DNA from: Clostridiales bacterium
GTDB taxonomy: Bacteria; Bacillota; Clostridia; Christensenellales; Aristaeellaceae
Length of the DNA stretch: 64,000 nucleotides
Assembly (NCBI GenBank): GCA_015056145.1
Contig: SVGY01000004.1
Location: forward strand, 1-64,000
Reading direction: 5' to 3'
This document shows positions 1-7,874 of the stretch, piece by piece. The translations under genes and the position numbers were made by a program. The notes beneath the pieces were generated by a model that made no database searches, was not told where the DNA came from, and saw only the letters and a list, made by a program, of their open reading frames with translations. Every line of letters begins with the position of its first letter. The first letter of the stretch is position 1.

Positions 1-94
1 CAATGATAAATCCTCCTTTGTTCGCTTTCTCGACTGCCAGGTCGTTATCAGTGTACCATCGGAGGATTTCTTTGCATAGCTTAAGCTTTAACCT

Positions 95-120
95 CCACCG
101 GCAGAGCCGGTGGTTTTCTT
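95..120 (+). terminator. Terminator-like hairpin
   Basis: An 8-bp GC-rich stem, CCACCGGC/GCCGGTGG with a 3-base loop, is followed by TTTTCTTT. It lies just after the open frame ending at 79, so it may end a transcript entering from the left. A hairpin at the end of an IS200/IS605-like element would look similar. Confidence 0.55.
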
Positions 121-132
121 TATCCAACAATG

Positions 133-169
133 AGCAAATGAGCATCCGGCATTCGGATGCTCATTTGCT
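133..169. repeat. Perfect 16-bp inverted repeat
   Basis: AGCAAATGAGCATCCG and its exact complement are separated by five bases (GCATT). No T-run follows on either side, so it is not a standard intrinsic terminator. It could be a mobile-element end, a structured RNA or a protein-binding palindrome. Confidence 0.75.
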
Positions 170-299
170 TATGTGGTCCCCAAACGCAATGCACCGGAAT
201 GGTGCGTATAATTGCGCCCTCCTAAGAGGGAGAAAATCTGCTTTGGTTTGCTCAACAAATTGGAAGTTGCTGAATTGATTATGCTAAGCTTCTACACTT

Positions 300-941
300 T
301 CATTTGCATATAATATCTATGATTTTTATCATTGTGTTAGCTCTTGATAAGATATTTTCAACAAACAAGCCTTCAAACCAATTGTCCAATGGGAGACTTA
401 ATACGTTGTGTGTATGAAAAACTAAGCTTGATGGTGGGATTGGTTTATTATTCATAGCCCATACTCCTTCAAGCACTTTCCATGTGTTTGTTGATACAAG
501 ATATGATATTCTCATATCGTCATTGCTTTTTATTGCGGAAAACAATTTGCTTTTTGTTGCTGAAAGCCAGTAGACTATGTTTTTCTTTTCTTTATCAGGC
601 GTTTTGTAATTGCAATAAATATTGTGCGCTTCGGCAGATAATTCAGCAAGTTTCCCATCATCAACAATTATTCTTGAATATATGTATCTATATACCTCCA
701 TCGGATTGGATTCCAGTTTTTTTCTCAATGTATCAAGTTTTTGAAAGTGAATTTCGACGAAAACATTCTCGACATATTTACTTATGAATTCATCTTTATT
801 ACACAAAACCAGTATATCCAAATCCGAATCGTCTGTGGCCGTTCCATAAGCAACAGACCCCATTAGCATTATGCCCCGATTGCTTTTATCTTGTCGTAAT
901 AAGCCTATTTCTTTTTCGAGAATTGCCAATTGCTTTTGCAT
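300..941 (-). CDS. Nucleotidyltransferase-domain protein, likely acquired
   Basis: This is a 213-residue protein with an N-terminal minimal nucleotidyltransferase fold: a GS motif followed by SDLD (near residues 28-42) supplies the two metal-binding aspartates. The usual third carboxylate seems to be Glu in VEIHF. The C-terminal half is helical, as in MNT/KNTase-type proteins, but I do not see a clear HEPN RxxxxH motif, and no partner toxin or antitoxin gene is adjacent. The ATG has a GGAG six bases upstream. The gene is visibly more AT-rich than everything to its right and stands alone, which suggests transfer. It could modify an antibiotic, a tRNA or a protein; the sequence does not say which. 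Confidence 0.75.
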   Translation of the reverse strand: MQKQLAILEKEIGLLRQDKSNRGIMLMGSVAYGTATDDSDLDILVLCNKDEFISKYVENVFVEIHFQKLDTLRKKLESNPMEVYRYIYSRIIVDDGKLAELSAEAHNIYCNYKTPDKEKKNIVYWLSATKSKLFSAIKSNDDMRISYLVSTNTWKVLEGVWAMNNKPIPPSSLVFHTHNVLSLPLDNWFEGLFVENILSRANTMIKIIDIICK

Positions 942-995
942 AAAAATCTCCGAAAACTCAAGTTTGTCGCTTTCATTCTATCACGCAGAACAAGA

Positions 996-1024
996 AACAG
1001 CAAGCCTTGGCGGGCTTGCTGTTT
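996..1024. terminator. Bidirectional hairpin between the nucleotidyltransferase gene and aspS
   Basis: A perfect 12-bp stem (AAACAGCAAGCC and its complement) with a 5-base loop lies downstream of the minus-strand aspS gene. Read on the minus strand it ends in TTTCTTGTT, a passable terminator tail. Confidence 0.65.
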
Positions 1025-1100
1025 CGGTATTTCTTTGGTGCAAAGGGAAGGATAACTTCTTCCTTTCCATCACCCTCCCTGCACGCAGGCTCTTTGGTAA

Positions 1101-2435
1101 TCAGGGATTGAGGCGGTTGGGTCCACGGAAGAGGAACATGGATTCCTTGATGTGCTGGCCCAGGAGCAGCATGGTCAGGCGGTCCACGCCAAGACCGAAG
1201 CCGCCGTGGGGCGGGCAACCATACTTGAAGAACTCAAGGTAGAACTTGACGTCATCAGCCAGTCCCTTTTCTTCTGCCTGTGCCTTCAGCTGATCGTAAC
1301 GATGTTCACGCTGGGCACCGGTAGTGATTTCAACGCCACGCCAGATCAGGTCATAACCCTGAGGCACGCCGTTTTCATCACGCATGTGGTAGAAAGCACG
1401 CTTCTCTGCACTGTAATCGGTAATGAACAGGAATTCATGGTCGTAGTGCTTCTTTACCCAGTCATAGCTGAGGCGCTCGGCTTCGGTGGTGAGGTCGTTC
1501 TTTTCCTCATCGGGCAGAGTGTAGCCGAATTCCTTTTCCAGGGCATCGTACAGCTCGGCCAGGGTGATAACGGGGAAGGGGGTGGTGGGAACGATTACTT
1601 CCAGACCGAAGGTGTTCTTGATCTCCTCGCCATATGCGTCTTTCACGGCCTTGAGGGTGTAGGTCAGCAGTTCCTCTTCCATCTTCATCACATCACGGAA
1701 GGAATCGATGTAGCTGAACTCCAGGTCAAAGCCGGTGAACTCGGTGGTGTGCTTGGAAGTATAGGACTTCTCGGCACGGAATACCGGGCCCACTTCAAAG
1801 ATGCGGTCAAAGCCGCTGGCCATAGCCATCTGCTTGTAGAACTGGGGGCTCTGGGCCAGGTAGGCTTTGCGATCGAAGTATTTCACTTCAAACACCTCGG
1901 AACCACTCTCGCTGGCGGTGCCGATGAGCTTGGGGGTATGGATCTCCATAAAGCCCTTTTCCAGCAGGAACTGGCGCATGGCGTTGACCATCACGGTCTG
2001 TGCTTTGAACATGAGCTGGTTGGCATCGGTACGCAGGTCGATCCAGCGGTAGTCAATGCGCTGGTCGATGCTGGAGCGCTCCACTGCCTGACGCTTCTTG
2101 GTGGCGGGAATCTCTTCCCGGTTGATGGGCAGCGGGTCAGCAATGCTTTCGATGATAATGGATTCGGGCAGCAGCTCTACGCCATTGAGCTTAACGTACT
2201 CGTTGGCGGCGATCTTGCCCACCACGGTGATTACAGAATCGCCGGTCAGCTGGTCGATGGTATCGCAAAGATGGGGGCAGGCTTCCTTTTCAACAGTGAT
2301 CTGAAGCTTGCCGGTAATGTCCTTCAGGACGATAAAAGCCATGGATTTGCCGTTGCGGTTGTTTTCCACAAAGCCCTGCACCTTGACGGTCTCGCCGTTT
2401 TTGGTAAGGGCCTCAGCAATGTAAGTCCTCTCCAT
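1101..2435 (-). CDS. aspS: Aspartyl-tRNA synthetase, archaeal/non-discriminating type
   Basis: This class II synthetase of 444 residues charges tRNA with aspartate in the cytoplasm. An N-terminal OB-fold anticodon-binding domain (residues 1-100) is followed by the catalytic core with motif 2 (FRAEKSYTSKHTTEFTGFDLE) and motif 3 (GGFGLGVDR, near the C-terminus). It lacks the GAD insertion of bacterial AspRS, and its length matches the archaeal-type enzyme, which in bacteria often also aspartylates tRNA-Asn. The track start lies 10 codons too far upstream: that ATG falls inside the -10 box, whereas ATG 2435 has AGGAGGG eight bases before it. Whether it discriminates tRNA-Asp from tRNA-Asn cannot be read here, and no gatCAB genes are in the window. 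Confidence 0.9.
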   Translation of the reverse strand: MERTYIAEALTKNGETVKVQGFVENNRNGKSMAFIVLKDITGKLQITVEKEACPHLCDTIDQLTGDSVITVVGKIAANEYVKLNGVELLPESIIIESIADPLPINREEIPATKKRQAVERSSIDQRIDYRWIDLRTDANQLMFKAQTVMVNAMRQFLLEKGFMEIHTPKLIGTASESGSEVFEVKYFDRKAYLAQSPQFYKQMAMASGFDRIFEVGPVFRAEKSYTSKHTTEFTGFDLEFSYIDSFRDVMKMEEELLTYTLKAVKDAYGEEIKNTFGLEVIVPTTPFPVITLAELYDALEKEFGYTLPDEEKNDLTTEAERLSYDWVKKHYDHEFLFITDYSAEKRAFYHMRDENGVPQGYDLIWRGVEITTGAQREHRYDQLKAQAEEKGLADDVKFYLEFFKYGCPPHGGFGLGVDRLTMLLLGQHIKESMFLFRGPNRLNP

Positions 2436-2464
2436 ACAGGTATCCCTCCTACAGTAATGAAACA

Positions 2465-2493
2465 ATCATACACGCTTTTATGAGAAAATACAA
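2465..2493 (-). promoter_or_regulatory. Promoter of aspS
   Basis: On the minus strand, TTGTAT is followed after 17 bases by TATGAT. Transcription would start about 25 bases before the aspS ATG, so aspS can be transcribed separately from the ispH-rpsA gene upstream. Confidence 0.65.
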
Positions 2494-2519
2494 TGAATTT
2501 TTGCAAAAATCCCAAAAGG

Positions 2520-2547
2520 AAAGCCGCTCCGGTTAAGGAACGGCTTT
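2520..2547 (-). terminator. Terminator after ispH-rpsA
   Basis: An AAAGCCG/CGGCTTT stem, extended by TCC/GGA across a mismatch, lies 18 bases past the ispH-rpsA stop. T-rich sequence follows on the minus strand. Confidence 0.65.
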
Positions 2548-2564
2548 GCCTGAGTAAGCGGGAA

Positions 2565-4592
2565 TTATTCCTCTTCGGAGGCCTGGGCTTCTGCTTCCAG
2601 AGCAGCGCCAACGGCTTCGATATCAACGGCAACGGCTTCTTCGCTGTTGTCCAGAGTGGGAACAACTTCTTCCTCTTCCACGGGAGCAACTTCAGGCTCC
2701 AGCAGAGCACGGATGCTCAGGCTGATGCGCTTTGCTTCGGGATCGATGGCCAGAACCTTTACCTGAACCTCGTCGCCTACGTTCACAGCGTCTTCAACCT
2801 TGTTGATGCGGGTAGCAGCGCACTGGCTGATGTGAACCAGACCGTCGATACCGGGCTCCAGAGCCACGAAGGCGCCGAAGGTCGTGATACGAACGACCTT
2901 ACCGGTCACAACAGAGCCCTCGGCGTACTTTTCAGTAGCGTTGTCCCAGGGCTTGGGCTGCAGCTGCTTCAGACCCAGCTGGATGCGTTCACGTTCACGA
3001 TCCAGGCTGAGGATCTTCACTTCAACTTCCTGATCGGGAGCAACCACTTCAGAGGGATGCTTCACATGAGCCCAGCTCAGATCGGTAACATGGATGAGGC
3101 CATCCACGCCGCCCAGATCCACGAAGGCGCCGAAGTCAGTCAGGCGGCGAACGGTACCGGTAACGGTAGCGCCCTCAGCCAGCTTGCCCCAGGCTTCTTC
3201 CTTGCGGGCTGCATTTTCTTCACGAACAACAGCACGACGGCTGCAGACGATGCGCTTTTTCTGCTCGTCCAGTTCGATGATCTTGAGCTTGAGATCCTTG
3301 CCGACGAATTCGCCGATCTTCTCGACGTAACGGCCGGACAGCTGGGAGGCGGGCACAAAGGCACGGATGCCGTTTACGGTGCAGATCAGGCCGCCCTTAA
3401 CGACTTCCTTACCGGTACCTTCAACGTATTCGCCCTTCTCGTGCTTCTCGACAAGCTCGGCGAAGGCCTTTTTGTTCAAGATGTTGCGCTGAGAAAGCAA
3501 AACGTTGCCTTCGCCGTCGTTAACCTTGACGACCTCCACTTCGATTTCGTCATCCAGCTGCACATCCTGGGTAACCAGGTCTTCGCGCTTGATCAGTCCG
3601 TCAGCCTTGTAGCCGATGTTGACGCAGACTTCGTCCTCGGTGATCTGCACAACCTTGCCGGTAACGGTCTGTCCGGGTCTGATCCGGACCAGAGTCGCTT
3701 CCAAATCAGCCATAAAGCTGTTCTTTTCCGCCTCCTCGGTGGAAATCTGGTCCAATTGTTCCTTGTCAGTCATGAGTGAGACTACCTCCTTAAGTGACCA
3801 ATCCGGCGTGCTTGCGCCGGCGGTGATTCCAATGGATTCCGAATGGATATTTGCAAAGCTCGGCGGGATATCCGCCGCACACTCTACCATAAGGGTACGC
3901 TCGCAGATGCTTTTGCAGGTTTCGTAAAGCTTGCGGGTGTTTGCGCTGGTTTTGCCGCCCACCACCAGCATGGCGTCAACGGATGCGGCAAGCTTCCGGG
4001 CTTCGGTCTGCCGAAGCACCGTAGCGGTGCAGATGGTATCCTGCACGGTAAGCTGATTTACCTTTTCCTCCAGCAGGGGGAGGATTTTTTCCCAGCGCTC
4101 GTGGGGGAAAGTGGTCTGAGAAACAGCCAGCGCTCTGTCCAGGCGGGGAAGGCTGGATACTTCCTCGGCGGAGTTTACTGTGTAAACTTCACCCTGAGCA
4201 TAACCGATGGTGCCGATGACCTCGGGATGATCCTTCTGGCCGATCAGAATAACGGGAGAACCGTCCTGACTGTAATTTGCCACCACCTGATGGAGGCGGA
4301 CAACGAAAGGACAGGTAAGATCGATAACGGAATCGGCGATTTCTTCCAGCTGTCGGGTAACATCTGGCGCAACGCCGTGGCTGCGGATAATTGCGGTTTT
4401 TCCACGGGCATCCTCCACGTTGTGAACAGCGCAGATGCCTTTTTCTTCCAGAGCCTTGATAACCTGAGGGTTGTGAGCCAGTTCACCGAAAGTGACAATT
4501 TTCTTGCCGGTTTTGGCAGCCTCAAGGGTTTGTGCCACTGCACGCCTCACGCCCATGCAAAAGCCGGCATGACGGGCGATTGTGATTGCCAT
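2565..4592 (-). CDS. ispH-rpsA: IspH-ribosomal protein S1 fusion
   Basis: This 675-residue protein joins two enzymes of unrelated function. Residues 1 to about 275 are IspH, which reduces HMBPP to IPP and DMAPP in the last step of the MEP isoprenoid pathway. The three 4Fe-4S cysteines are present (C12 in GFCMGV, C94 in LTCPF, C188 in TICTA), as are His40 and the HPE motif at 122-124. Residues 305-630 hold four S1 RNA-binding domains, followed by an acidic tail rich in Glu. The fusion is a known feature of Clostridia. ATG 4592 has GGAG eight bases upstream, so the eight extra N-terminal residues of the track are not used. It lies 112 bases after cmk-plsC on the same strand. Confidence 0.95.
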   Translation of the reverse strand: MAITIARHAGFCMGVRRAVAQTLEAAKTGKKIVTFGELAHNPQVIKALEEKGICAVHNVEDARGKTAIIRSHGVAPDVTRQLEEIADSVIDLTCPFVVRLHQVVANYSQDGSPVILIGQKDHPEVIGTIGYAQGEVYTVNSAEEVSSLPRLDRALAVSQTTFPHERWEKILPLLEEKVNQLTVQDTICTATVLRQTEARKLAASVDAMLVVGGKTSANTRKLYETCKSICERTLMVECAADIPPSFANIHSESIGITAGASTPDWSLKEVVSLMTDKEQLDQISTEEAEKNSFMADLEATLVRIRPGQTVTGKVVQITEDEVCVNIGYKADGLIKREDLVTQDVQLDDEIEVEVVKVNDGEGNVLLSQRNILNKKAFAELVEKHEKGEYVEGTGKEVVKGGLICTVNGIRAFVPASQLSGRYVEKIGEFVGKDLKLKIIELDEQKKRIVCSRRAVVREENAARKEEAWGKLAEGATVTGTVRRLTDFGAFVDLGGVDGLIHVTDLSWAHVKHPSEVVAPDQEVEVKILSLDRERERIQLGLKQLQPKPWDNATEKYAEGSVVTGKVVRITTFGAFVALEPGIDGLVHISQCAATRINKVEDAVNVGDEVQVKVLAIDPEAKRISLSIRALLEPEVAPVEEEEVVPTLDNSEEAVAVDIEAVGAALEAEAQASEEE

Positions 4593-4633
4593 TGAATCAA
4601 CTCCATGCATATACACATCATAAACTATTCGCC

Positions 4634-4645
4634 ATGAAATTTCAT
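4634..4645. repeat. 12-bp palindrome ahead of ispH-rpsA
   Basis: ATGAAATTTCAT is a perfect palindrome in the 112-base gap between cmk-plsC and ispH-rpsA. It sits just before a possible minus-strand -10 (TATGAT) that has no good -35. It may be a regulator site or chance. Confidence 0.3.
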
Positions 4646-4704
4646 TTTCCTGCTTGTGAAAAAAATGTTTTTCTTATGGCGTAAAGTTTTTTGCAGGGAC
4701 AGGT

Positions 4705-6027
4705 TTATTTGTTTTTTTTCTGCTTTTTTCCGTAGGTTTCTTCGTGCTTTGCTACCATATCGCGATAGGTTTTGCGGATGGTTTCAAGCAGTTCCTCGCA
4801 GTTTTCCTTGTTGATGCCCCTGGCAGCAAGTTCGGAAACGGAAATGGGCTGACCGTAGTACAGATGGGTAGTGCGGAACAGGCGCAGCTTGCTGGTCATA
4901 TAGGCAGGCAGCAGGGGAGCCTTGCCACGCAGGGCAATCATGGCAATGCCGCTTTCCAGTTCCTGCATAACGCCTTCCTTGTGACGGGTACCCTCGGGGA
5001 ATACGCCAAGCACCTGCTTGTCCTTGAGAACCTTCAGGCAGGAGCGAACAGCAGCCATGTCCATATTGTGGCGGTCCACAGGGATCATGCGGCAAATGGC
5101 AAAAGCCTTTTTGAGAATGGGATTCTTTTCAAGCTCCTTTTTGCCAAGAAAACGCACATGGTAGCGGCGGATGGGTTCGCCGATGGTGATGGGGTCAAAA
5201 AGGGAATTGTGGTTGGAGATCAAAATATAGGGTGCATCCAGCAGCGTGTTTTCCAGACCGTGCACCTTCACCGGCAGAATAGTACGGTAGAAAAATCCAA
5301 ACATCCTGAAAACAAAGTTGTACAGCCAGGTAAACTTTTCGGATTTTTTGGGCATACGGCCCCGTTTCAGTTCAAGACGGCGGATGATGTTATCCACAGT
5401 CTGTTCCTGATTCATATCCGTGGTATCGAGAATCTGTGCATCATCAGCCGGACGCAGGGGATCGACTTCACGGTTCATATCCTGCTGGTCACGCTTGATT
5501 ACGTCGGCAAGAATGTCCTCATAAATGCACTCTTCGCCCTTGGCAGTAAGCTGATCAAAACGGCGGCGGGCACGGGCTTCGGGGGAGGCGGTGAGGTAGA
5601 TTTTCAGCGTGGCATCCGGAAGCACTACAGTGCCGATGTCACGTCCATCCAGCAGCATGCTTTGCTTTTTTGCAAGCTCCTGCTGTTTTTTTACCATTGC
5701 ACGGCGCACACCTGCATATTTGGAAACAGTGCTGGTGGCCATGCTGATTTCTTCGGTACGGATCAGGCCGGATACATCCTCGCCGTCCAGAAGGGTCAAC
5801 TGGGAACCGTCACGGTATTCCACTTCGGGCAGATTATTTTCGGCAAGGGCAGTAAGAGCGTTTTCGTCCGTCAGTTCAATGCCTTCACGGATGGCCTTCA
5901 GGGCAAAGGCACGGTACATGGCCCCGGTATCAAGATGGAGGATATCCAGTTTTTTTGCAACCTCGCCTGCGACAGAGCTTTTGCCTGCGCCCACAGGGCC
6001 GTCAATGGCAATAGTGAATTTCTTCAT
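4705..6027 (-). CDS. cmk-plsC: Cytidylate kinase-PlsC acyltransferase fusion
   Basis: The 440-residue product has cytidylate kinase at residues 1-220 and a 1-acylglycerol-3-phosphate acyltransferase domain at about 240-430. The kinase, which phosphorylates CMP/dCMP, shows its P-loop at the N-terminus (GPVGAGKSS) and the DGRDIGT motif at 128-134. The PlsC part has the catalytic NHxxxxD motif (H273, D278) and FPEGTR at 343-348. A basic linker (KRGRMPKKSEK) joins them, and the C-terminus is Lys-rich. In most Clostridia cmk and plsC are separate neighbours; here there is one continuous frame with no internal stop. ATG 6027 (MKKFTIAID) fits the family start and has AAGG about ten bases upstream; the ATG three codons earlier has no usable spacing. 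Confidence 0.93.
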   Translation of the reverse strand: MKKFTIAIDGPVGAGKSSVAGEVAKKLDILHLDTGAMYRAFALKAIREGIELTDENALTALAENNLPEVEYRDGSQLTLLDGEDVSGLIRTEEISMATSTVSKYAGVRRAMVKKQQELAKKQSMLLDGRDIGTVVLPDATLKIYLTASPEARARRRFDQLTAKGEECIYEDILADVIKRDQQDMNREVDPLRPADDAQILDTTDMNQEQTVDNIIRRLELKRGRMPKKSEKFTWLYNFVFRMFGFFYRTILPVKVHGLENTLLDAPYILISNHNSLFDPITIGEPIRRYHVRFLGKKELEKNPILKKAFAICRMIPVDRHNMDMAAVRSCLKVLKDKQVLGVFPEGTRHKEGVMQELESGIAMIALRGKAPLLPAYMTSKLRLFRTTHLYYGQPISVSELAARGINKENCEELLETIRKTYRDMVAKHEETYGKKQKKNK

Positions 6028-6066
6028 GGTGATCATGCCTTTCTAAGATGATGCGATGTTTCGGGA

Positions 6067-6489
6067 TCAAATGGCCCGGTGCCCAAGACCGATGCAGATT
6101 TCATCCAGGTGACCAAGGCCGATGCCGAAAAATACGGCAACCGCAATATGATCGCCGCTGCGGGCGATGCCGATCTTGCCGCCGACGCTCATGCCAAGCG
6201 CCTTGGGCGTAATCTGGTTGAGGGCTTCCCGGGCAGCGCCGGCAACACAGCCTTCTTCCAGATGTTCGGTTTGGATAACATTTTCCCGTTTGGCTGCCAC
6301 AACGGCCCTTTCCACGATGCGCACAATGCCCGTCAGAAAATCGCCGCCAAAATCTGCGGCAGCGGTAGCAATGCCCTGTTCCGCAAGCTCCCTGCGCCAA
6401 AGCTGTTCTTCCTCCCGGTTACGGGTCATGGCCAGTTGTATGGCGGCAGTGGCTACTTCACGGCTGCCCAGAGGGGTCGTCTTTTCCAA
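6067..6489 (-). CDS. HutP-family protein
   Basis: A 140-residue protein matching the clostridial HutP family, small RNA-binding proteins related to the histidine-responsive antiterminator of Bacillus. The conserved C-terminal half is recognisable (GGKIGIARSGDHIAVAVF, ending in GLGHRAI), with several histidines that in HutP coordinate Mg2+ and L-histidine. No hut genes are nearby; it is the first gene of the cmk-plsC/ispH-rpsA unit, 39 bases ahead of cmk-plsC, so a role in controlling that transcript is possible but unproven. Translation appears to start at a TTG with a GGGA-type site about ten bases upstream; no ATG gives a full-length domain. Confidence 0.8.
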   Translation of the reverse strand: MEKTTPLGSREVATAAIQLAMTRNREEEQLWRRELAEQGIATAAADFGGDFLTGIVRIVERAVVAAKRENVIQTEHLEEGCVAGAAREALNQITPKALGMSVGGKIGIARSGDHIAVAVFFGIGLGHLDEICIGLGHRAI

Positions 6490-6553
6490 AGCGATCTTTC
6501 CCTTCGTTTTTCATTGGAACGGATTTCAGGTGCCGCTCCCCGCATATGGATAA

Positions 6554-6582
6554 ATTATAGCACGCATTTTCTTATTTTGCAA
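6554..6582 (-). promoter_or_regulatory. Promoter of the hutP-cmk-plsC-ispH unit
   Basis: TTGCAA, 17 bases, then TATAAT preceded by TGC (extended -10) on the minus strand. It gives a leader of about 58 bases before the TTG start. Confidence 0.75.
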
Positions 6583-6600
6583 AGCTTTTGCAGGCAAGGA

Positions 6601-6629
6601 TTGCATTTTCCTTTTATTTGTGGTTACAT
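6601..6629 (+). promoter_or_regulatory. Possible promoter of the first aldo/keto reductase
   Basis: TTGCAT is followed after 17 bases by TTACAT, a weak -10, on the plus strand. It is divergent to the hutP promoter. Confidence 0.4.
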
Positions 6630-6677
6630 ATACGGTGTTGTTTTTATTTTCAAAAATTCAAGGGAGGAAAAACCACC

Positions 6678-7874
6678 ATGCAATACAGGCTGGATCGATA
6701 TGGCAATCCCATCTCCGTGCTGGGGTTTGGCTGCATGCGCTTTACCAAAAAGGGCGGCTCCTTCGATGTGGACAAGGCGGAAAAAGAAGTGCTCAGGGCC
6801 ATCGAACTTGGCGTAAACTATTTTGATACCGCCTATCTGTATGCCGGTAATGAGGTTTGCCTTGGGGAGATTGTTTCCCGCAACGCCATCCGTGACAAGA
6901 TCAAAATCGCCACAAAGCTGCCTCAGTATCTGATTGCATCTGCGGATTCCATCGAGAAATATTTTCAGGAGGAACTCAGCCGCCTGAAGACGGATTATGT
7001 GGATTACTATCTGATGCACATGCTGACGGACATCGCCGCCTGGGAAAAACTGAAAAAACTGGGCATTGAAGAATGGATCACCAAAAAGAAGGCTGAGGGC
7101 AGCATTCGTCAGATCGGTTTTTCCTTCCACGGCAACACGGAAACCTTCCTGGAGATCCTTAACGACTATGACTGGGATTTTTGCCAGATTCAGTACAACT
7201 ATATGGACGAAAACAGCCAGGCGGGCAGGAAGGGTCTGATGGCTGCGGCGGAAAAAGGGATACCCGTCATTATCATGGAGCCGCTCCGTGGCGGCAAGCT
7301 GGTCAATCTTCTGCCGGAAAAGGCCCGGGAACTTATTCGTGCACATCAGCCCAGCCGAAGCGCTGCGGAATGGGGCCTGCGCTGGCTTTGGGATCAGCCC
7401 CAGGTGACCTGCGTGCTCAGCGGCATGAACAGCCTTGACATGGTAGAGGAAAACTGCCGGATTGCCTCCGAAGCGGACGCAGGCCATCTGACAGAGGAGG
7501 ATCACGCTTTTTACGCTGAACTGAAGAAAACCATCAACGAAAAGATGCGTGTGGGCTGTACGGGCTGCGGCTACTGCATTCCCTGCCCCAAGGGCGTGGA
7601 TATTCCCGGTATTTTCCGCAGCTACAATATCATGTACACCGAGAGCAAATTTGCAGGCTGGAAGGATTATGTTCAGGCCATTGCTTTCAAGCAGAAGCCT
7701 GGCTTTGCTTCCCAGTGCGTAAACTGCGGCAAATGCGCTTCCCATTGCCCCCAGCATATCGATATTCCCGCAAAGCTCCGGGAGGCCGAAAAGCATACCT
7801 ATCCGCTGCCCAACAGGATGATTGTTTCTGTGGCACGCAAATTCATGTTCCGCAAGGCAAAGGTGAAAAAATAA
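6678..7874 (+). CDS. Aldo/keto reductase with two 4Fe-4S cluster motifs
   Basis: The 398-residue protein has an aldo/keto reductase TIM barrel (residues 1-285) followed by a ferredoxin-like tail. The tetrad candidates are visible: Asp and Tyr in FDTAYLYAGNE, Lys in IATKLP and His in YLMHML. The tail carries two cysteine sets, CTGCGYCIPCP and CVNCGKCASHCP, typical of bacterial-ferredoxin clusters, implying electron transfer via ferredoxin or a flavin. The substrate is unknown. ATG 6678 has AGGGAGGAAA upstream, so the 30 extra N-terminal residues of the track are not real. A paralogue lies at 62383-63516. Confidence 0.92.
   Translation: MQYRLDRYGNPISVLGFGCMRFTKKGGSFDVDKAEKEVLRAIELGVNYFDTAYLYAGNEVCLGEIVSRNAIRDKIKIATKLPQYLIASADSIEKYFQEELSRLKTDYVDYYLMHMLTDIAAWEKLKKLGIEEWITKKKAEGSIRQIGFSFHGNTETFLEILNDYDWDFCQIQYNYMDENSQAGRKGLMAAAEKGIPVIIMEPLRGGKLVNLLPEKARELIRAHQPSRSAAEWGLRWLWDQPQVTCVLSGMNSLDMVEENCRIASEADAGHLTEEDHAFYAELKKTINEKMRVGCTGCGYCIPCPKGVDIPGIFRSYNIMYTESKFAGWKDYVQAIAFKQKPGFASQCVNCGKCASHCPQHIDIPAKLREAEKHTYPLPNRMIVSVARKFMFRKAKVKK

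Larger units (their letters stand above)
1..299. other. AT-rich left edge without a convincing gene
   Basis: I see no gene I can defend here. An open frame on the plus strand from base 2 to a TAG at 77-79 (25 codons) could be the end of a gene entering from the left, but it matches nothing I know. It is followed by a terminator-like hairpin at 95-120 and a perfect 16-bp hairpin at 133-169. The 91-residue ORF in the track runs straight through both hairpins, so I treat it as spurious. A smaller stem, CCCTC/GAGGG, lies near 219-232. The arrangement of closely spaced strong stems resembles the end of a small mobile element, but no transposase is visible. Confidence 0.4.

Noticed and set aside
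200-260. tRNA-like stretch with CCCTCCTAAGAGGG
   Set aside because: It resembles an Arg-CCT anticodon arm, but there is no TTCRA T-loop, acceptor stem or CCA, so it is not a tRNA.
1152-2483. 443-residue plus-strand ORF opposite aspS
   Set aside because: It is the antisense shadow of aspS, with no ribosome site, and its composition (many Gly, Val, Leu, His) is typical of reverse-frame reading.
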